DNA of 64,000 nucleotides from positions 434,001-498,000 of the forward strand of contig CAWHZD010000008.1 in NCBI GenBank assembly GCA_963833745.1, given 5' to 3'. The position numbers and the translations under genes were made by a program. The notes beneath the pieces are model-generated. The model was not told the origin of the DNA, ran no database searches, and saw only the letters and a program-made list of their open reading frames with translations. The DNA is from AP-15 sp963833745. GTDB taxonomy: Bacteria > Pseudomonadota > Alphaproteobacteria > ATCC43930 > CGMCC-115725. This document shows, piece after piece, positions 1-10,304 of the stretch (positions are counted from its first letter, which is position 1; each line of letters begins with the position of its first letter).

Positions 1-571
<571 letters not shown>

Positions 572-613
572 GGACGGCAACCTTACAACTGACTTTGAGG
601 TCGGGTGAAGCGG

Positions 614-1954
614 CTAGCTGAATACCTGCAATATTGGAGGAGCGAACCCCACCGCTCGTCCGACAGAAACATGGAGAAGGCCGGCTGCGGCCATTTCGTT
701 CGGCTGATAGATGTTGCGCAAATCAATCACCAAAGGATGAGCGAGCAAGCCCCGCACCCGCGCCAGATCGAGCGCGCGAAACGCATTCCATTCGGTCAGC
801 AGCACGAGAGCGTCGGCGCCTTCCATCGTTTCGTAAGCGTCAGCGCAGTAGACAAGGCCGGGCAGCAGCTTTTTCGCCTCGTCCATGCCCTCGGGGTCGA
901 AGGCGCGGATCGTCGCTCCCGCCTCTGCCAAACGCGGCAGGATCTCCAGGCTTGGGCTGTCGCGCATGTCGTCGGTGTTCGGCTTGAAGGTCAGCCCCAG
1001 CACCGCCAGGGTCTTGCCGGCGACGCTGCCGCCGCAGGCCTCGGCGATCTTGTCGGCCATGCGCTGCTTACGGGTATCGTTGACCCGCATCACGGTTTCG
1101 ACGATCGACAGACACGCCTCCGCCTCGCGCGCGGTGCGCACCAGCGCACGGCAGTCCTTTGGAAAACACGAGCCGCCAAAGCCGGGGCCGGCATGGAGAA
1201 ATTTACGGCCGATGCGCCCGTCGAGGCCGATCCCCTTCGCCACCTCCTGGACATCGGCACCGACTTTTTCGCACAGATCGGCGATCTCGTTGATGAAGGT
1301 GATCTTGGTCGCCAGAAAGGCGTTGGCCGCGTATTTGATCAGCTCCGCCGTCTCGATATCGGTGAACACCATCGGCGTCTCGATCAGGTAGAGCGGCCGG
1401 TAGAGCGCATGCAATATCTCACGCGCCCGGTCGCTTTCGGCGCCGATGACGACCCGATCGGGGCGCATGAAATCTTCGATGGCCGAACCCTCGCGCAGAA
1501 ATTCGGGGTTCGAGGCGACGTCGAACCCGCCCCGCGGGCCGGTCCGCCGCAAGATCGTCGCCACCTTGCGGCCGGTGCCGACCGGCACTGTCGATTTCGT
1601 GACGACAACCGCGTAATCCGTCAAGGCGTGCCCGATCTCCTCAGCTGCTGCGAAGACGTAAGATAGATCGGCATGGCCGTCGCCGCGCCGCGACGGGGTG
1701 CCGACGGCGATGAACACGGCCTCGGCCCCGGCGACCGCCGCCGTTAGATCGGTGGTGAACGAAAGCCGCCCAGCAGCCGCATTCTTGGCCACCAGCGCGT
1801 AGAGACCCGGCTCGAAGATCGGCATCTCGCCCCGCTGCAGCCGGGCGATCTTGGCGCCATCCTTGTCGACGCAGGCGACCTCGACGCCGAACTCGGAAAA
1901 GCACGCCCCCGAGACCAGCCCGACATAGCCTGTCCCAATAATTGCGATGCGCAT
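614..1954 (-). CDS. ugd: UDP-glucose 6-dehydrogenase
   Basis: Oxidises UDP-glucose twice with NAD+ to UDP-glucuronate, the precursor of uronic acid and xylose residues in exopolysaccharide. The 446-residue protein starts MRIAIIGTGYVGLVSG (Rossmann nucleotide-binding motif), has the family's GTPS segment near residue 87, the ATKITFINEIADLCE helix, and the catalytic cysteine motif GPGFGGSCFPKD near residues 256-267; length matches the family. It is followed 42 bp later by uxs, which uses its product, and is divergent from galE across about 170 bp that must hold both promoters. No unusual features. Confidence 0.96.
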   Translation of the reverse strand: MRIAIIGTGYVGLVSGACFSEFGVEVACVDKDGAKIARLQRGEMPIFEPGLYALVAKNAAAGRLSFTTDLTAAVAGAEAVFIAVGTPSRRGDGHADLSYVFAAAEEIGHALTDYAVVVTKSTVPVGTGRKVATILRRTGPRGGFDVASNPEFLREGSAIEDFMRPDRVVIGAESDRAREILHALYRPLYLIETPMVFTDIETAELIKYAANAFLATKITFINEIADLCEKVGADVQEVAKGIGLDGRIGRKFLHAGPGFGGSCFPKDCRALVRTAREAEACLSIVETVMRVNDTRKQRMADKIAEACGGSVAGKTLAVLGLTFKPNTDDMRDSPSLEILPRLAEAGATIRAFDPEGMDEAKKLLPGLVYCADAYETMEGADALVLLTEWNAFRALDLARVRGLLAHPLVIDLRNIYQPNEMAAAGLLHVSVGRAVGFAPPILQVFS

Positions 1955-2123
1955 GCTAGCTGACCCTTACCTCAATGCGCCAAAAAACGGAGACGCCCCG
2001 GTCTTATTCCGCTGACGTTGAGCGCGGCAAGTCGCCGCGCCCAACACCGTAGCATCCTTTGGAAGAGCCGCCGGCTCCACCGCGTTGTGCGGTTTGCAAC
2101 ACGGATGCAGGTCCGTAACTCTG

Positions 2124-3104
2124 ATGCCATCATCGATTCTCGTAACGGGCGGTGCGGGGTATATCGGTTCCCACGCTTGCAAGGCGTTGGCCCGCGCCGG
2201 CTATGCGCCCGTGGCCTATGACAATCTGTCGCGCGGTCATCGCGAGGCTGTGCGCTGGGGCCCGTTGGTCGAGGGCGACGTCACCGACCACGCGCGGCTC
2301 TGCGCTGCGATGGCCGAACATCGCGTAACGGCGGTCATGCATTTCGCCGCCTACGCCTGTGTCGGCGAATCGGTCGGCGACCCGGCGCTTTATTACCACA
2401 ACAACCTTTCCGGCACCATGTCGCTGCTCGAAGCGATGCGAGAAGCAGGTGTTCTCGAGATCGTCTTTTCGTCGACCTGCGCCACCTACGGCATCCCCGG
2501 CACCGTACCGATCCGCGAGACCGCACCGCAGAATCCGGTAAATCCCTACGGCGAGACCAAGCTCGCGGTCGAGCGCGCGTTGCATTGGTACGGCCAAGCC
2601 TATGCCATGCGTTCGGTGTCGCTGCGCTATTTCAACGCCGCCGGAGCCGATCCCGAAGGCGAAATCGGCGAAAACCACGAGCCCGAAACCCATCTCGTGC
2701 CGCTGGTACTGCAGGCGGCGCTGGGGCGGCGACCGGCGATCGAGATTTACGGCACCGACTACCCGACGCCGGACGGCACCGCCATCCGCGACTACATCCA
2801 TGTCGCCGACCTCGCCGACGCCCATTTACGAGCCCTCGAGCGGCTGCGCGCCGGCGGCGCCAGCATCGCTCTCAACCTCGGGACCGGGCAGGGCCATTCG
2901 GTACGTGAAGTGATCGCAACCGCCGAGGCGGTCAGCGGCTGTAAGGTCCCGGCCCGCGATGCGCCGCGGCGGCCCGGCGACCCGCCGGCGCTGGTCGCCG
3001 ACCCCGGCCTCGCGGCGCAGACGCTCGGTTGGCGCGCGAGCCGCTCCAGCCTCGATACGATTATCCGTACCGCTTTCGCATGGCATGCGCACCAGCCGGC
3101 GTGA
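2124..3104 (+). CDS. galE: UDP-glucose 4-epimerase
   Basis: Interconverts UDP-glucose and UDP-galactose using bound NAD. ATG 2124 is chosen because it begins directly with MPSSILVTGGAGYIGSH; the open frame runs 13 codons further upstream to 2085 but that extension has no family character. The catalytic tyrosine and lysine are in NPYGETK, the serine in SSTCATYG, and the protein is 326 residues, normal for GalE. It is followed by the GH-GT2 fusion gene about 125 bp downstream on the same strand, fitting a polysaccharide locus that needs UDP-glucose/galactose. Bacterial paralogues can act on N-acetyl sugars, so the exact substrate is inferred. Confidence 0.94.
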   Translation: MPSSILVTGGAGYIGSHACKALARAGYAPVAYDNLSRGHREAVRWGPLVEGDVTDHARLCAAMAEHRVTAVMHFAAYACVGESVGDPALYYHNNLSGTMSLLEAMREAGVLEIVFSSTCATYGIPGTVPIRETAPQNPVNPYGETKLAVERALHWYGQAYAMRSVSLRYFNAAGADPEGEIGENHEPETHLVPLVLQAALGRRPAIEIYGTDYPTPDGTAIRDYIHVADLADAHLRALERLRAGGASIALNLGTGQGHSVREVIATAEAVSGCKVPARDAPRRPGDPPALVADPGLAAQTLGWRASRSSLDTIIRTAFAWHAHQPA

Positions 3105-3228
3105 CCCCATCCATCCCCGCGACGGACGCTGTGACGCCCGCGCGAATGAAGCCGTCAATCGGTCGTTGCGCGAGCGCTGCCCCTCTCTCGGGTCGGCCGC
3201 CTCGGCAGTGGCATCGGGAGCTCCCAAC

Positions 3229-5826
3229 ATGACTTTGGTCGAGACCGACGAGGCCGCCGACATCATCTGCGCAGCGCCCCCGGCACCTGTTGCTTCGGCC
3301 GCGTCGATCCGCGTCGGCGGCAAGTTCTTTTTCGCCGGTGAGCGCAAACATTTTGTCAAGGGCGTCACCTACGGTCCGTTCCCGCGAGCCAGCCACGGCG
3401 CCCCTTTCCCGGCAGCCGCGACGGTCGACAAAGATTTCGCACTGATGGCTGAAGCCGGGATTAACACGGTTCGGGTATTCACCGTACCGCCGGTATGGCT
3501 GCTGGACGCTGCACAAGAGGCGGGGTTGCGGGTGCTCGCGGGCCTTCCCTGGCCGCAGCACGTTACCTTTCTCGACAGCAGAGCGATCCGGGCCGAGATC
3601 AGAGAGGTCGTGACTGCCGGGGTGCGCGCGTGCCGGCGTCATCCCGCAATTTTCGCCTACCTCGTCGGCAACGAGATCCCGCCTGACATGATCCGCTGGC
3701 ATGGCACCGAGCCGGTGCGGCGATTTCTGCGCGACCTTGTCGGCTGCGTCAGAACAGAGCACCCGGAGGCGCTGGTCAGCTACGCCAATTTTCCGTCGAC
3801 CGAATATCTGACGATCGACTTCACCGACTTTGTTTGTTTCAACGTCTATCTGCATGATGAAACCGCCTTCCGGCGGTACGTCGCGCGGCTGCACAACCTC
3901 GCCGTCGATCGGCCGTTGGTGCTGACCGAGTTCGGGGTCAACTCGATCCGCGAAGGTCCGGAAGGACAGCGCCGGGTGCTGTCATGGCAGGTTCGCACCG
4001 CGTTCGAGACCGGTGTGGCCGGCACCTGCGTGTTTGCATGGACCGACGAGTGGTTTACCGGCGGTCATCTGATCGAGGATTGGGCGTTTGGTCTCGTCGA
4101 CCGCGAGCGGCACCCAAAGCCGTCGCTTGTGGAAGTGGAGCGCTGCTACAGCGGGCCGCTGCCGCCGCCGTTGCCGCGCTACCCGCGGGTCTCGGTCGTC
4201 GTCTGCGCCTACAACGCCGAGCGCACGATGGATGCGTGCCTCGCCTCGCTCGCGGCGCTGAACTATCCCGACTACGAAGTCGTCGTCGTCAACGACGGCT
4301 CGCGCGATCGCACTCTCGAGATCGCGGAAGGCTACCCCTACTGCCGCGTCATCAGCCAACCAAACGAGGGCTTGAGCGTCGCGCGCAATGTCGGGGCTGA
4401 TGCTGCGACCGGCGAGATCGTCGCCTATACCGATAGCGATTGCGTCGCCGACCCGGATTGGCTGACCTATCTCGTCGCCAAGATGGAGGCGAGCGGGCTC
4501 GCCGCTTGCGGCGGCCCCAATTTTCCACCACCCGAGGACAGCTTGGTGCCGGCCGCGGTCGCGGTGGCCCCAGGCGGCCCGACCCATGTGCTGCTAAGCG
4601 ACGAGGTCGCCGAACACATTGCCGGCTGCAACATGGCGTTCCGCCGCGAGGCGCTCCTCGAACTCGGCGGCTTCGATCCGGTCTATCGCGCCGCCGGCGA
4701 CGATGTCGACATCTGTTGGCGGTTTCAGGATCGGGGCTATGTCATCGGCTTCAGCCCGGCCGCGATCGTCTGGCATTTCCGCCGCAATACGGTCACCGCC
4801 TATTACAGCCAGCAGCGCGGCTACGGCAAAGCCGAAGCCCTCGTCTATTCAAAGCATCCCTTCCGCTTCAACCTGTTCGGCCAGGCGAAATGGCTCGGTC
4901 GAATTTACGGCGATCTGTCGACTTCGCTGCTGCTGTCGCGCAGGCCGGTGATCTACTCCGGTGTGTTTGGCCGCGGCTTGTTCCAAACCCTGTACGAGCC
5001 GCCGTCCTCGCTGACCGCGTTTTTGCCGCTGACCTTTGAATGGAGCGCCGCCTCGATCGTGCTGGCATTGGCCGGCATCGTCGGCGGTGGATGGTGGCTG
5101 CTGCTCGCCGTCCCTCTGCTCGCCACCTTTGCGATGTGTGCGAGCGGCGCGTTGAAGGCGCCGATCGACCAGCGCTTCACCGGGTTGAAGGCACGCAGCT
5201 TGGTGGCATTGTTGATCTATCTCGGCCCGTTGGTGCGCGGCTGGGAGCGCATCAAATGGCGCATCCGCGAGACCCGGGCGCAGCCTTATGCAGCACCGGC
5301 GCAAACCGAGCAGCAGGCGCGGATCTCATGGCGGCAGCGCGCCTTCCACCTCGCTTTTTGGAGCGAGACCGGCACCGAGAAGGAAGCACTGATCGGCGGA
5401 TTGATGGATTTCCTGGTCCCGCAAAAATATTTTGTTGTCCCCGACACCGGGTGGAGCGGCTGGGATCTGAAGATCGCCCGCGGCGTGTGCAGCCGTGCGC
5501 TGATCCTGGTCTGCGCCGAGAACCACGGCAGCGCCAAGCGGCTGCTGCGCGTGCGGTGCGCTATGCGGCTGTCGCGGCTCGCGCTCTTCGTGCTGCGCGG
5601 TTACGCGGTCCTGACGGCTTTCGCACTGATGATGGGCTGGCCCGTCGCAGCGGCAGTCGTCGTCGCCGTCGGACTAGGTAATTTTCTGGTGATGGGGATA
5701 AAGCTCGCCGCGTTTGCCCGGCTGATGCATCGCATCATCGAGGCCGTCGCGACGCCCGCGGGGCTGATACCGGTCGAGCCGCAGGTGGCAGCGCGGCAGG
5801 CGATCCCCGCGCCGCAAGCGGCTTGA
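3229..5826 (+). CDS. Membrane GH (TIM-barrel)-GT2 fusion glycosyltransferase
   Basis: An 865-residue two-domain protein. Residues about 20-310 look like a retaining (beta/alpha)8 glycoside hydrolase of the GH2/GH5 clan, with putative acid/base Glu149 in LVGNE and nucleophile Glu234 in LTEFG. Residues about 318-560 are a GT2 domain beginning VSVVVCAYNAERTMDACLAS, with the DxD metal site in TDSDC near 402-404 and a later GDDVDICWRF segment. Hydrophobic stretches near 605-645 and 785-830 suggest membrane anchoring. ATG 3229 is used because the frame upstream overlaps galE and is Arg-rich. The next gene is an ABC exporter, so the protein probably builds or trims a glycan that the transporter moves. 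The substrate cannot be told from sequence. Confidence 0.82.
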   Translation: MTLVETDEAADIICAAPPAPVASAASIRVGGKFFFAGERKHFVKGVTYGPFPRASHGAPFPAAATVDKDFALMAEAGINTVRVFTVPPVWLLDAAQEAGLRVLAGLPWPQHVTFLDSRAIRAEIREVVTAGVRACRRHPAIFAYLVGNEIPPDMIRWHGTEPVRRFLRDLVGCVRTEHPEALVSYANFPSTEYLTIDFTDFVCFNVYLHDETAFRRYVARLHNLAVDRPLVLTEFGVNSIREGPEGQRRVLSWQVRTAFETGVAGTCVFAWTDEWFTGGHLIEDWAFGLVDRERHPKPSLVEVERCYSGPLPPPLPRYPRVSVVVCAYNAERTMDACLASLAALNYPDYEVVVVNDGSRDRTLEIAEGYPYCRVISQPNEGLSVARNVGADAATGEIVAYTDSDCVADPDWLTYLVAKMEASGLAACGGPNFPPPEDSLVPAAVAVAPGGPTHVLLSDEVAEHIAGCNMAFRREALLELGGFDPVYRAAGDDVDICWRFQDRGYVIGFSPAAIVWHFRRNTVTAYYSQQRGYGKAEALVYSKHPFRFNLFGQAKWLGRIYGDLSTSLLLSRRPVIYSGVFGRGLFQTLYEPPSSLTAFLPLTFEWSAASIVLALAGIVGGGWWLLLAVPLLATFAMCASGALKAPIDQRFTGLKARSLVALLIYLGPLVRGWERIKWRIRETRAQPYAAPAQTEQQARISWRQRAFHLAFWSETGTEKEALIGGLMDFLVPQKYFVVPDTGWSGWDLKIARGVCSRALILVCAENHGSAKRLLRVRCAMRLSRLALFVLRGYAVLTAFALMMGWPVAAAVVVAVGLGNFLVMGIKLAAFARLMHRIIEAVATPAGLIPVEPQVAARQAIPAPQAA

Positions 5827-5860
5827 CATCGGTCCTGAGACAGCAATCACGGCGCCGCAG

Positions 5861-7648
5861 ATGATGCCGAAAAAACTCCTGGCCTATCTGCGGCCGCATC
5901 GCCGCCCCATCGCCTGGGCATTGGTGCAGGTGTTTTTGATCGCCGGGTTCGAACTGCTGAAGCCGTGGCCGCTGCAGGTGGTCATCGACAATGTGCTGGG
6001 AGGCAAGCCGTCGACGATCGCAGCCTTGCGCGGCATCCCGGTGGGGCATCTGCTGGTCTTTGCCTGTATCGGGCTCGTCGTCGTGCATCTGGGCGGCGGC
6101 GGGCTGACCCTGCTGCACAATTACACGGCGATCGGCGTCGGACAGAAGATGGTCAACGACTTGCGCGGCGCGCTTTACGCGCGCTTGCAGCGGCTGTCGT
6201 TGGCCTTCCACGATCGTCAGCGGGTCGGCGACTTGCTCTACCGCATCACCTCCGACAGCTTTGCCGTGCAGACGATGATCATGAATGGCGCCCTGCCGAT
6301 CCTGTCGGCGGTGGTGCTGCTCTCCGGCATGCTGATCATATTGTTCCCGCTCGATCCGACCTTGACCTTGCTGGCGCTGGCCGTCGTTCCGGCGCTGTTC
6401 GCGCTGATCTCGGGCTTCAATCGCAAAATCGTCGATGTCGCGACCGAAGTCCGGACCACTGAAAGCCGGGTCTACTCGGTGGTTCAATGGGCGATGTCCT
6501 CGATCAAGGTGATGCAGGCGTTCACCCGCGAGGACGACGAGCACCGCCGGTTCATGGGCGCCAGCCGCGAAAGCCTGCGCGCGACCTTACGGCTCTACAG
6601 CTGGCAAACGCTGTACTCGGCGGCGGTCAACGGGGTGATCGCCGCCGGTACGGCGCTGGTGGTTTATGCCGGCGCGCGGGCGGTGATGTCGGGGGCGCTG
6701 ACGATCGGCCAGCTGATCGTCTTCATCTCGTATCTGGCTCAGCTCTACGCGCCGATCAACCAGATCACCCAGAGCTGGGGTCTGATCGCCGGCGCCCGGG
6801 TCGGCGCCCGTCGGGTCTTCGAAGTGCTCGACGCCGAGTCCGATCTCATCGACGGGACGCGCCGGTTTCCCGCGCAAGCTGCACGCGGCGAGGTCGCATT
6901 GCGCGGCGTCAGCTTTCACTATCGGCCAGACACCCCGGTGCTGCGGCGGATCGATCTCTGCGTCCCAGCCGGCGCCAAGATCGCCATCGTCGGCCCGACC
7001 GGTGCCGGTAAGTCGACCTTGCTTGGCCTGCTGCCGCGGTTTTACGACCCGACCGAGGGCAGCATCGAGATCGACGGGGTCGACCTGCGCGAATATTCGC
7101 TCAAATCGCTGCGCCGGCAGATCGCGCTGGTGTTGCAGCCGCCGCTGATTTTTCCGCTGTCGGTGCGCGACAACATAGCCTATGGCCGGCCGGGTGCCGA
7201 CGACGCGGCGATCGAGCAGGCGGCGCGGTTGGCGCGGATCGACGAGCGGATCGCTCTGCTGCCCGAGGGCTACGATACGGTGATCGGCGAATCCGGCGTG
7301 TCGCTGTCGGAGGGGGAAAAGCAGCGCATGACGATCGCCCGCGCATTGTTGCGTGACGCGCCGATCCTGATCCTCGACGAGCCGACCTCGGCGCTCGATG
7401 TTACGACCGAGGCACTGGTGATGGCGGGGATCGAGCGGCTGATGGAGGGCCGCACCACCTTCATAATCGCCCATCGGCTGTCGACGGTGCAGCGCTGCGA
7501 CCGGATCGTCGTGCTGCAGGACGGCGCGATCGTCGAACAGGGGAATTTGGCGGAGTTGCTGCGGCATAACGGTGTCTTCGCCGGCTATTACCGCAGCCAG
7601 TTCGCACCCGAGCACATTCCCGCACCCAAGGTCGCGATCGCCGGCTAA
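5861..7648 (+). CDS. ABC exporter, fused permease and ATPase (MsbA/NdvA-like)
   Basis: Half-size exporter of 595 residues: a six-helix transmembrane domain over residues about 15-310 and an ATPase domain over about 340-580. Walker A is GPTGAGKST near residue 378, the signature is LSEGEKQR, Walker B is ILILDEPTS and the switch histidine lies in IIAHRLS. This is the architecture of type IV exporters for lipids or oligosaccharides, including cyclic glucan exporters. It lies only 34 bp after the GH-GT2 gene, so the two are probably one operon and the cargo is probably the glycan made by that enzyme; this is inference from position. Lipid flippase or multidrug function cannot be excluded. Confidence 0.9.
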   Translation: MMPKKLLAYLRPHRRPIAWALVQVFLIAGFELLKPWPLQVVIDNVLGGKPSTIAALRGIPVGHLLVFACIGLVVVHLGGGGLTLLHNYTAIGVGQKMVNDLRGALYARLQRLSLAFHDRQRVGDLLYRITSDSFAVQTMIMNGALPILSAVVLLSGMLIILFPLDPTLTLLALAVVPALFALISGFNRKIVDVATEVRTTESRVYSVVQWAMSSIKVMQAFTREDDEHRRFMGASRESLRATLRLYSWQTLYSAAVNGVIAAGTALVVYAGARAVMSGALTIGQLIVFISYLAQLYAPINQITQSWGLIAGARVGARRVFEVLDAESDLIDGTRRFPAQAARGEVALRGVSFHYRPDTPVLRRIDLCVPAGAKIAIVGPTGAGKSTLLGLLPRFYDPTEGSIEIDGVDLREYSLKSLRRQIALVLQPPLIFPLSVRDNIAYGRPGADDAAIEQAARLARIDERIALLPEGYDTVIGESGVSLSEGEKQRMTIARALLRDAPILILDEPTSALDVTTEALVMAGIERLMEGRTTFIIAHRLSTVQRCDRIVVLQDGAIVEQGNLAELLRHNGVFAGYYRSQFAPEHIPAPKVAIAG

Positions 7649-8105
7649 ATCCGCGCAAGAGTTGAATTGGCGATAATTTGATCGCCTTTGAGTGAATCCG
7701 GCTTTGGAGTACGGATGTTTCTAAATGCAAGTATAGGAAACGCCGTGGGCACCGAGTGAACCCACGATATGTCGACCATAGCGGCCCAGCAAAACTGATA
7801 CATGCGCGGCCTCCTACGTGGCGCCGGATGGCATAGATTTTGTCAGATCGGATCCGGGATTGGCGATCAGAGGTCGGTTAACGAATCTATGTTGTCAGTC
7901 GTGGTTCCAGTCGGTAGGGTTCCCGCACTGAGGCAGGCTGTCGGCGCGACATCCCTCGGACAAGACAGGCGGAACGCCACGGCTCGGCCCGATGCCCAGC
8001 CATCCGCTGACCGGAGGACTGTCGGCAGCCGGCGCTTCGACATACGCCGCAACCTGGTCCGGTTCGCCATCGGACACCCACGGTGCGGTAGTTGGTGGGG
8101 GAAAT
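7649..8105. other. Intergenic region with weak hairpin
   Basis: About 457 bp between the ABC transporter and the M23 peptidase. A 6-bp stem, GGCGAT at 7669-7674 with ATCGCC at 7681-7686, followed by TTTG, sits 20 bp past the transporter stop and could be a weak terminator. Several frames stay open through the rest but show no family character. The promoter of the peptidase gene should be here, but no box is convincing. Confidence 0.35.
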
Positions 8106-9581
8106 ATGGTCGCCGACACCTTCGGCTGGGGAAGCAGGTTCTTCCCCGAAATAAGAATCTGTTTTCGTTCATCGGCGCCGACTGTCCTGTCGCGACGCCT
8201 CCAAGCAGCGATGCTTTCCTGCGTGCTCGCGGCTGCGGCGGCCGTGGCCTATCTCGGGGTCAGCCGGCTGAGTTACGAGCATCTCGTCGCAAAAAAGGAA
8301 GCCGACGCTGCCCGCGCCCAAACCGCGAGAAGCGATATGGAAAACCAGATCGGCGGGCTTCAGCGGAAGGTCGCCGCCTTGACGCGAGACCGGGACCAGG
8401 CCGAGAGCCGGGCCGCGAGCTTGGGAGACCAGGCTGCGGCGCTACGCAGCAGCCTTTCCTTGATCCAAGCAAAGCTGCAATCCCTGGCGCAGAGCCAAAG
8501 CCAGCTCACTCAACAACAGGGCGGGTTGGAAAAGCAGCCCACCGCTTCGGCAACCGACGCAGCGCCCAAGACCGCCCAGACAAAGATAATCGACCAGGCC
8601 CAGCAAGCACTCGAGCAGGAAAAGACGCGGAATGCTGCCTTGGCCGCTCAGCTCGGCAAGCTCCAAGCCGATCGCGCCGCCGAGGCGGCGCAGTTCGCGC
8701 AGTACAAGGCGAGCCTCGAGCAAACCGCGCAGGAGCTCGAGCAACTGGGGACGGATCGCGGCAAGACAGCGGTCCGACGAGCCCGGGTTCGCGTCCAGCT
8801 CGGCGAGATCTGGCGGAAACTGTCGCAGATCGAGCTGCCGCAGCCGGGGGATCCGGGCGCAATTGCGGCATCGGCAGCGCCTGCCGCCGCGGCGACGTCC
8901 ACCGGGGGCAGCACCGGTAGCAGCGATCTCGGGCGCACCGAGGTCGACGCCCTGGAGCGGGCGCTCCACTCCGTCGGGGTCGATGTCACGCGGATCATGT
9001 CGAGCTTTGGCGCAGCCCCCGCGGAAGGCGGTCCCTTTGTCCCGCCGCCCAAAGCCGGCCTCGCGGCGGCGGGCCCGGTCGCACCCGAAAAGCTGGCGGC
9101 GATCGAGGCGCTGGCGAAAACCCTGCCGCTATCGGCGCCGCTCGCCCAATACGAGATCGGCAGCCAGTTTGGGCCGCGGATCGATCCGTTCAACCACAGG
9201 CCCTCCTTCCACACCGGCGTTGACATGGACGCGCCTTATTCATCGCCGGTCTACGCTACCGCACCCGGCACCGTTATTTATTCGGGCTGGCTTGGCGACT
9301 ACGGCCAGGTGGTCGAGATCGACCATGGTTTCGGGATCGTGACGCTTTACGCCCATCTGCACCGCTGCCTCGTCTCGGTCGGTCAGACCGTTGCGGCCCA
9401 GGCCGAGATCGGGCTGGTCGGCACGACCGGCCGCAGCACCGGTGCGCACGTTCATTACGAGGTTCGCGTCGACGGCCAGCCGCAGGACCCCGAGAAGTTC
9501 CTCGACCTCGCACGCCTGCTCCCGGCAAGCGCCCGTCAGCTCACCCCAGCGGCAGCGGGACCAGCAGGAAATAGCCGTTGA
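8106..9581 (+). CDS. M23 family metallopeptidase (membrane-anchored, coiled coil)
   Basis: Probable periplasmic peptidoglycan endopeptidase or division/envelope regulator of the LytM type. From ATG 8106 the 491-residue product begins MVADTFGWGSRFFPE, has one membrane helix near residues 35-55, a long Ala/Gln-rich coiled coil from about 60 to 230, a Pro/Ala linker, and a C-terminal M23 domain from about 350. The zinc ligands are intact: HTGVD (His369, Asp373) and HVHYE (His448, His450). ATG 8106 is preferred over the in-frame ATG 7992 because related proteins start at MVADT and a G-rich site precedes it. The 3' end overlaps the convergent DUF4337 gene by 41 bp. Confidence 0.88.
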   Translation: MVADTFGWGSRFFPEIRICFRSSAPTVLSRRLQAAMLSCVLAAAAAVAYLGVSRLSYEHLVAKKEADAARAQTARSDMENQIGGLQRKVAALTRDRDQAESRAASLGDQAAALRSSLSLIQAKLQSLAQSQSQLTQQQGGLEKQPTASATDAAPKTAQTKIIDQAQQALEQEKTRNAALAAQLGKLQADRAAEAAQFAQYKASLEQTAQELEQLGTDRGKTAVRRARVRVQLGEIWRKLSQIELPQPGDPGAIAASAAPAAAATSTGGSTGSSDLGRTEVDALERALHSVGVDVTRIMSSFGAAPAEGGPFVPPPKAGLAAAGPVAPEKLAAIEALAKTLPLSAPLAQYEIGSQFGPRIDPFNHRPSFHTGVDMDAPYSSPVYATAPGTVIYSGWLGDYGQVVEIDHGFGIVTLYAHLHRCLVSVGQTVAAQAEIGLVGTTGRSTGAHVHYEVRVDGQPQDPEKFLDLARLLPASARQLTPAAAGPAGNSR

Positions 9582-10155
9582 TCATCAGCACGGTAGCGAG
9601 GATGGCGAGAACCCCGCTCAAATGCACCAGCGGGCGGGAAACTGCGACGATGCTGACCGAGCCGAGCACGATAGCGATCTGAAACAACGCCTCGGCGAAG
9701 TCGAAATTGGGGTCTCTTTCGGCGGCGCGGTCGCGTTTGGCTTGCCAGTCCTTGGCCGTGACAAGCAGCTCCTGCTTGCCCTGGCCGCTCGCCGCGTCGG
9801 TCTCATAGCGGTCGGCAGTGGCCCGCCAGCGCTTGATGTGGTCGTCGATCTTGGTTTTGGCGGTCTCCGGCATCGCCGGGTTGGCGGCGAGCTGCGCTTC
9901 GAGCATGTCGGCGGCCAGCCGGTAGGAGGTCTGACGCGCGTATTTCGACTGGTAAAAGCCGAAAATGTCGGAGGCCTGGATGTTGGCGTTCACCATCACC
10001 TTGGTCGCGTTCGACCCGCCGAGCGTGGTGATCGCCAGCAGCATCGCGATGATGCCGAGATAGATGCCGGTGAACTTGCGGAAGCTGGAGTCCGCCGCGA
10101 CGCGGCGTTCTTCTTCTTCCCCACGTATCGTCTCGCCGATCTCGGTCGCTTCCAA
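9541..10155 (-). CDS. DUF4337 family membrane protein
   Basis: Protein of unknown function with the DUF4337 pattern: a short soluble N-terminus (LEATEIGETIRG), a first membrane helix (GIYLGIIAMLLAITTLGGSNA), a helical Lys/Glu-rich middle part containing the ANIQASDIFGFYQSK motif, and two C-terminal membrane helices ending YFLLVPLPLG. TTG at 10155 is chosen as start because GGGAGG lies 5 nt upstream and relatives begin at this point; ATG at 10203 would add 16 residues without a ribosome site. It overlaps the M23 gene tail to tail by 41 bp. The family is common in Alphaproteobacteria, but no biochemical role is known to me. Confidence 0.8.
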   Translation of the reverse strand: MEATEIGETIRGEEEERRVAADSSFRKFTGIYLGIIAMLLAITTLGGSNATKVMVNANIQASDIFGFYQSKYARQTSYRLAADMLEAQLAANPAMPETAKTKIDDHIKRWRATADRYETDAASGQGKQELLVTAKDWQAKRDRAAERDPNFDFAEALFQIAIVLGSVSIVAVSRPLVHLSGVLAILATVLMINGYFLLVPLPLG

Positions 10156-10229
10156 CCTTCCCTCCCTGGGCCAAACAGCCGAGCGACATTGGCCAAATGG
10201 CAAGCCGGGTCAAGTCCGATGCGCAGCCC

Positions 10230-10265
10230 AAAAAAGCCCGGCTTCCGCGAGGGGGAAGCCGGGCT
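10230..10265 (-). terminator. Rho-independent terminator of the small secreted protein gene
   Basis: A perfect 12-bp inverted repeat, AGCCCGGCTTCC at 10235-10246 and GGAAGCCGGGCT at 10254-10265 with a 7-nt loop, is followed on the minus strand by a run of six T (10230-10235). It lies 40 bp past the stop codon at 10305, so it terminates that leftward gene. Confidence 0.88.
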
Positions 10266-10304
10266 GCGACCGCCGGGCGGCGCTGGCAAGCGCGCCCGCG
10301 GCGG

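Noticed and set aside
7802..8920. 372-codon forward frame overlapping the M23 gene
   Set aside because: Shifted-frame shadow of the real peptidase gene; Arg-rich and without motifs.
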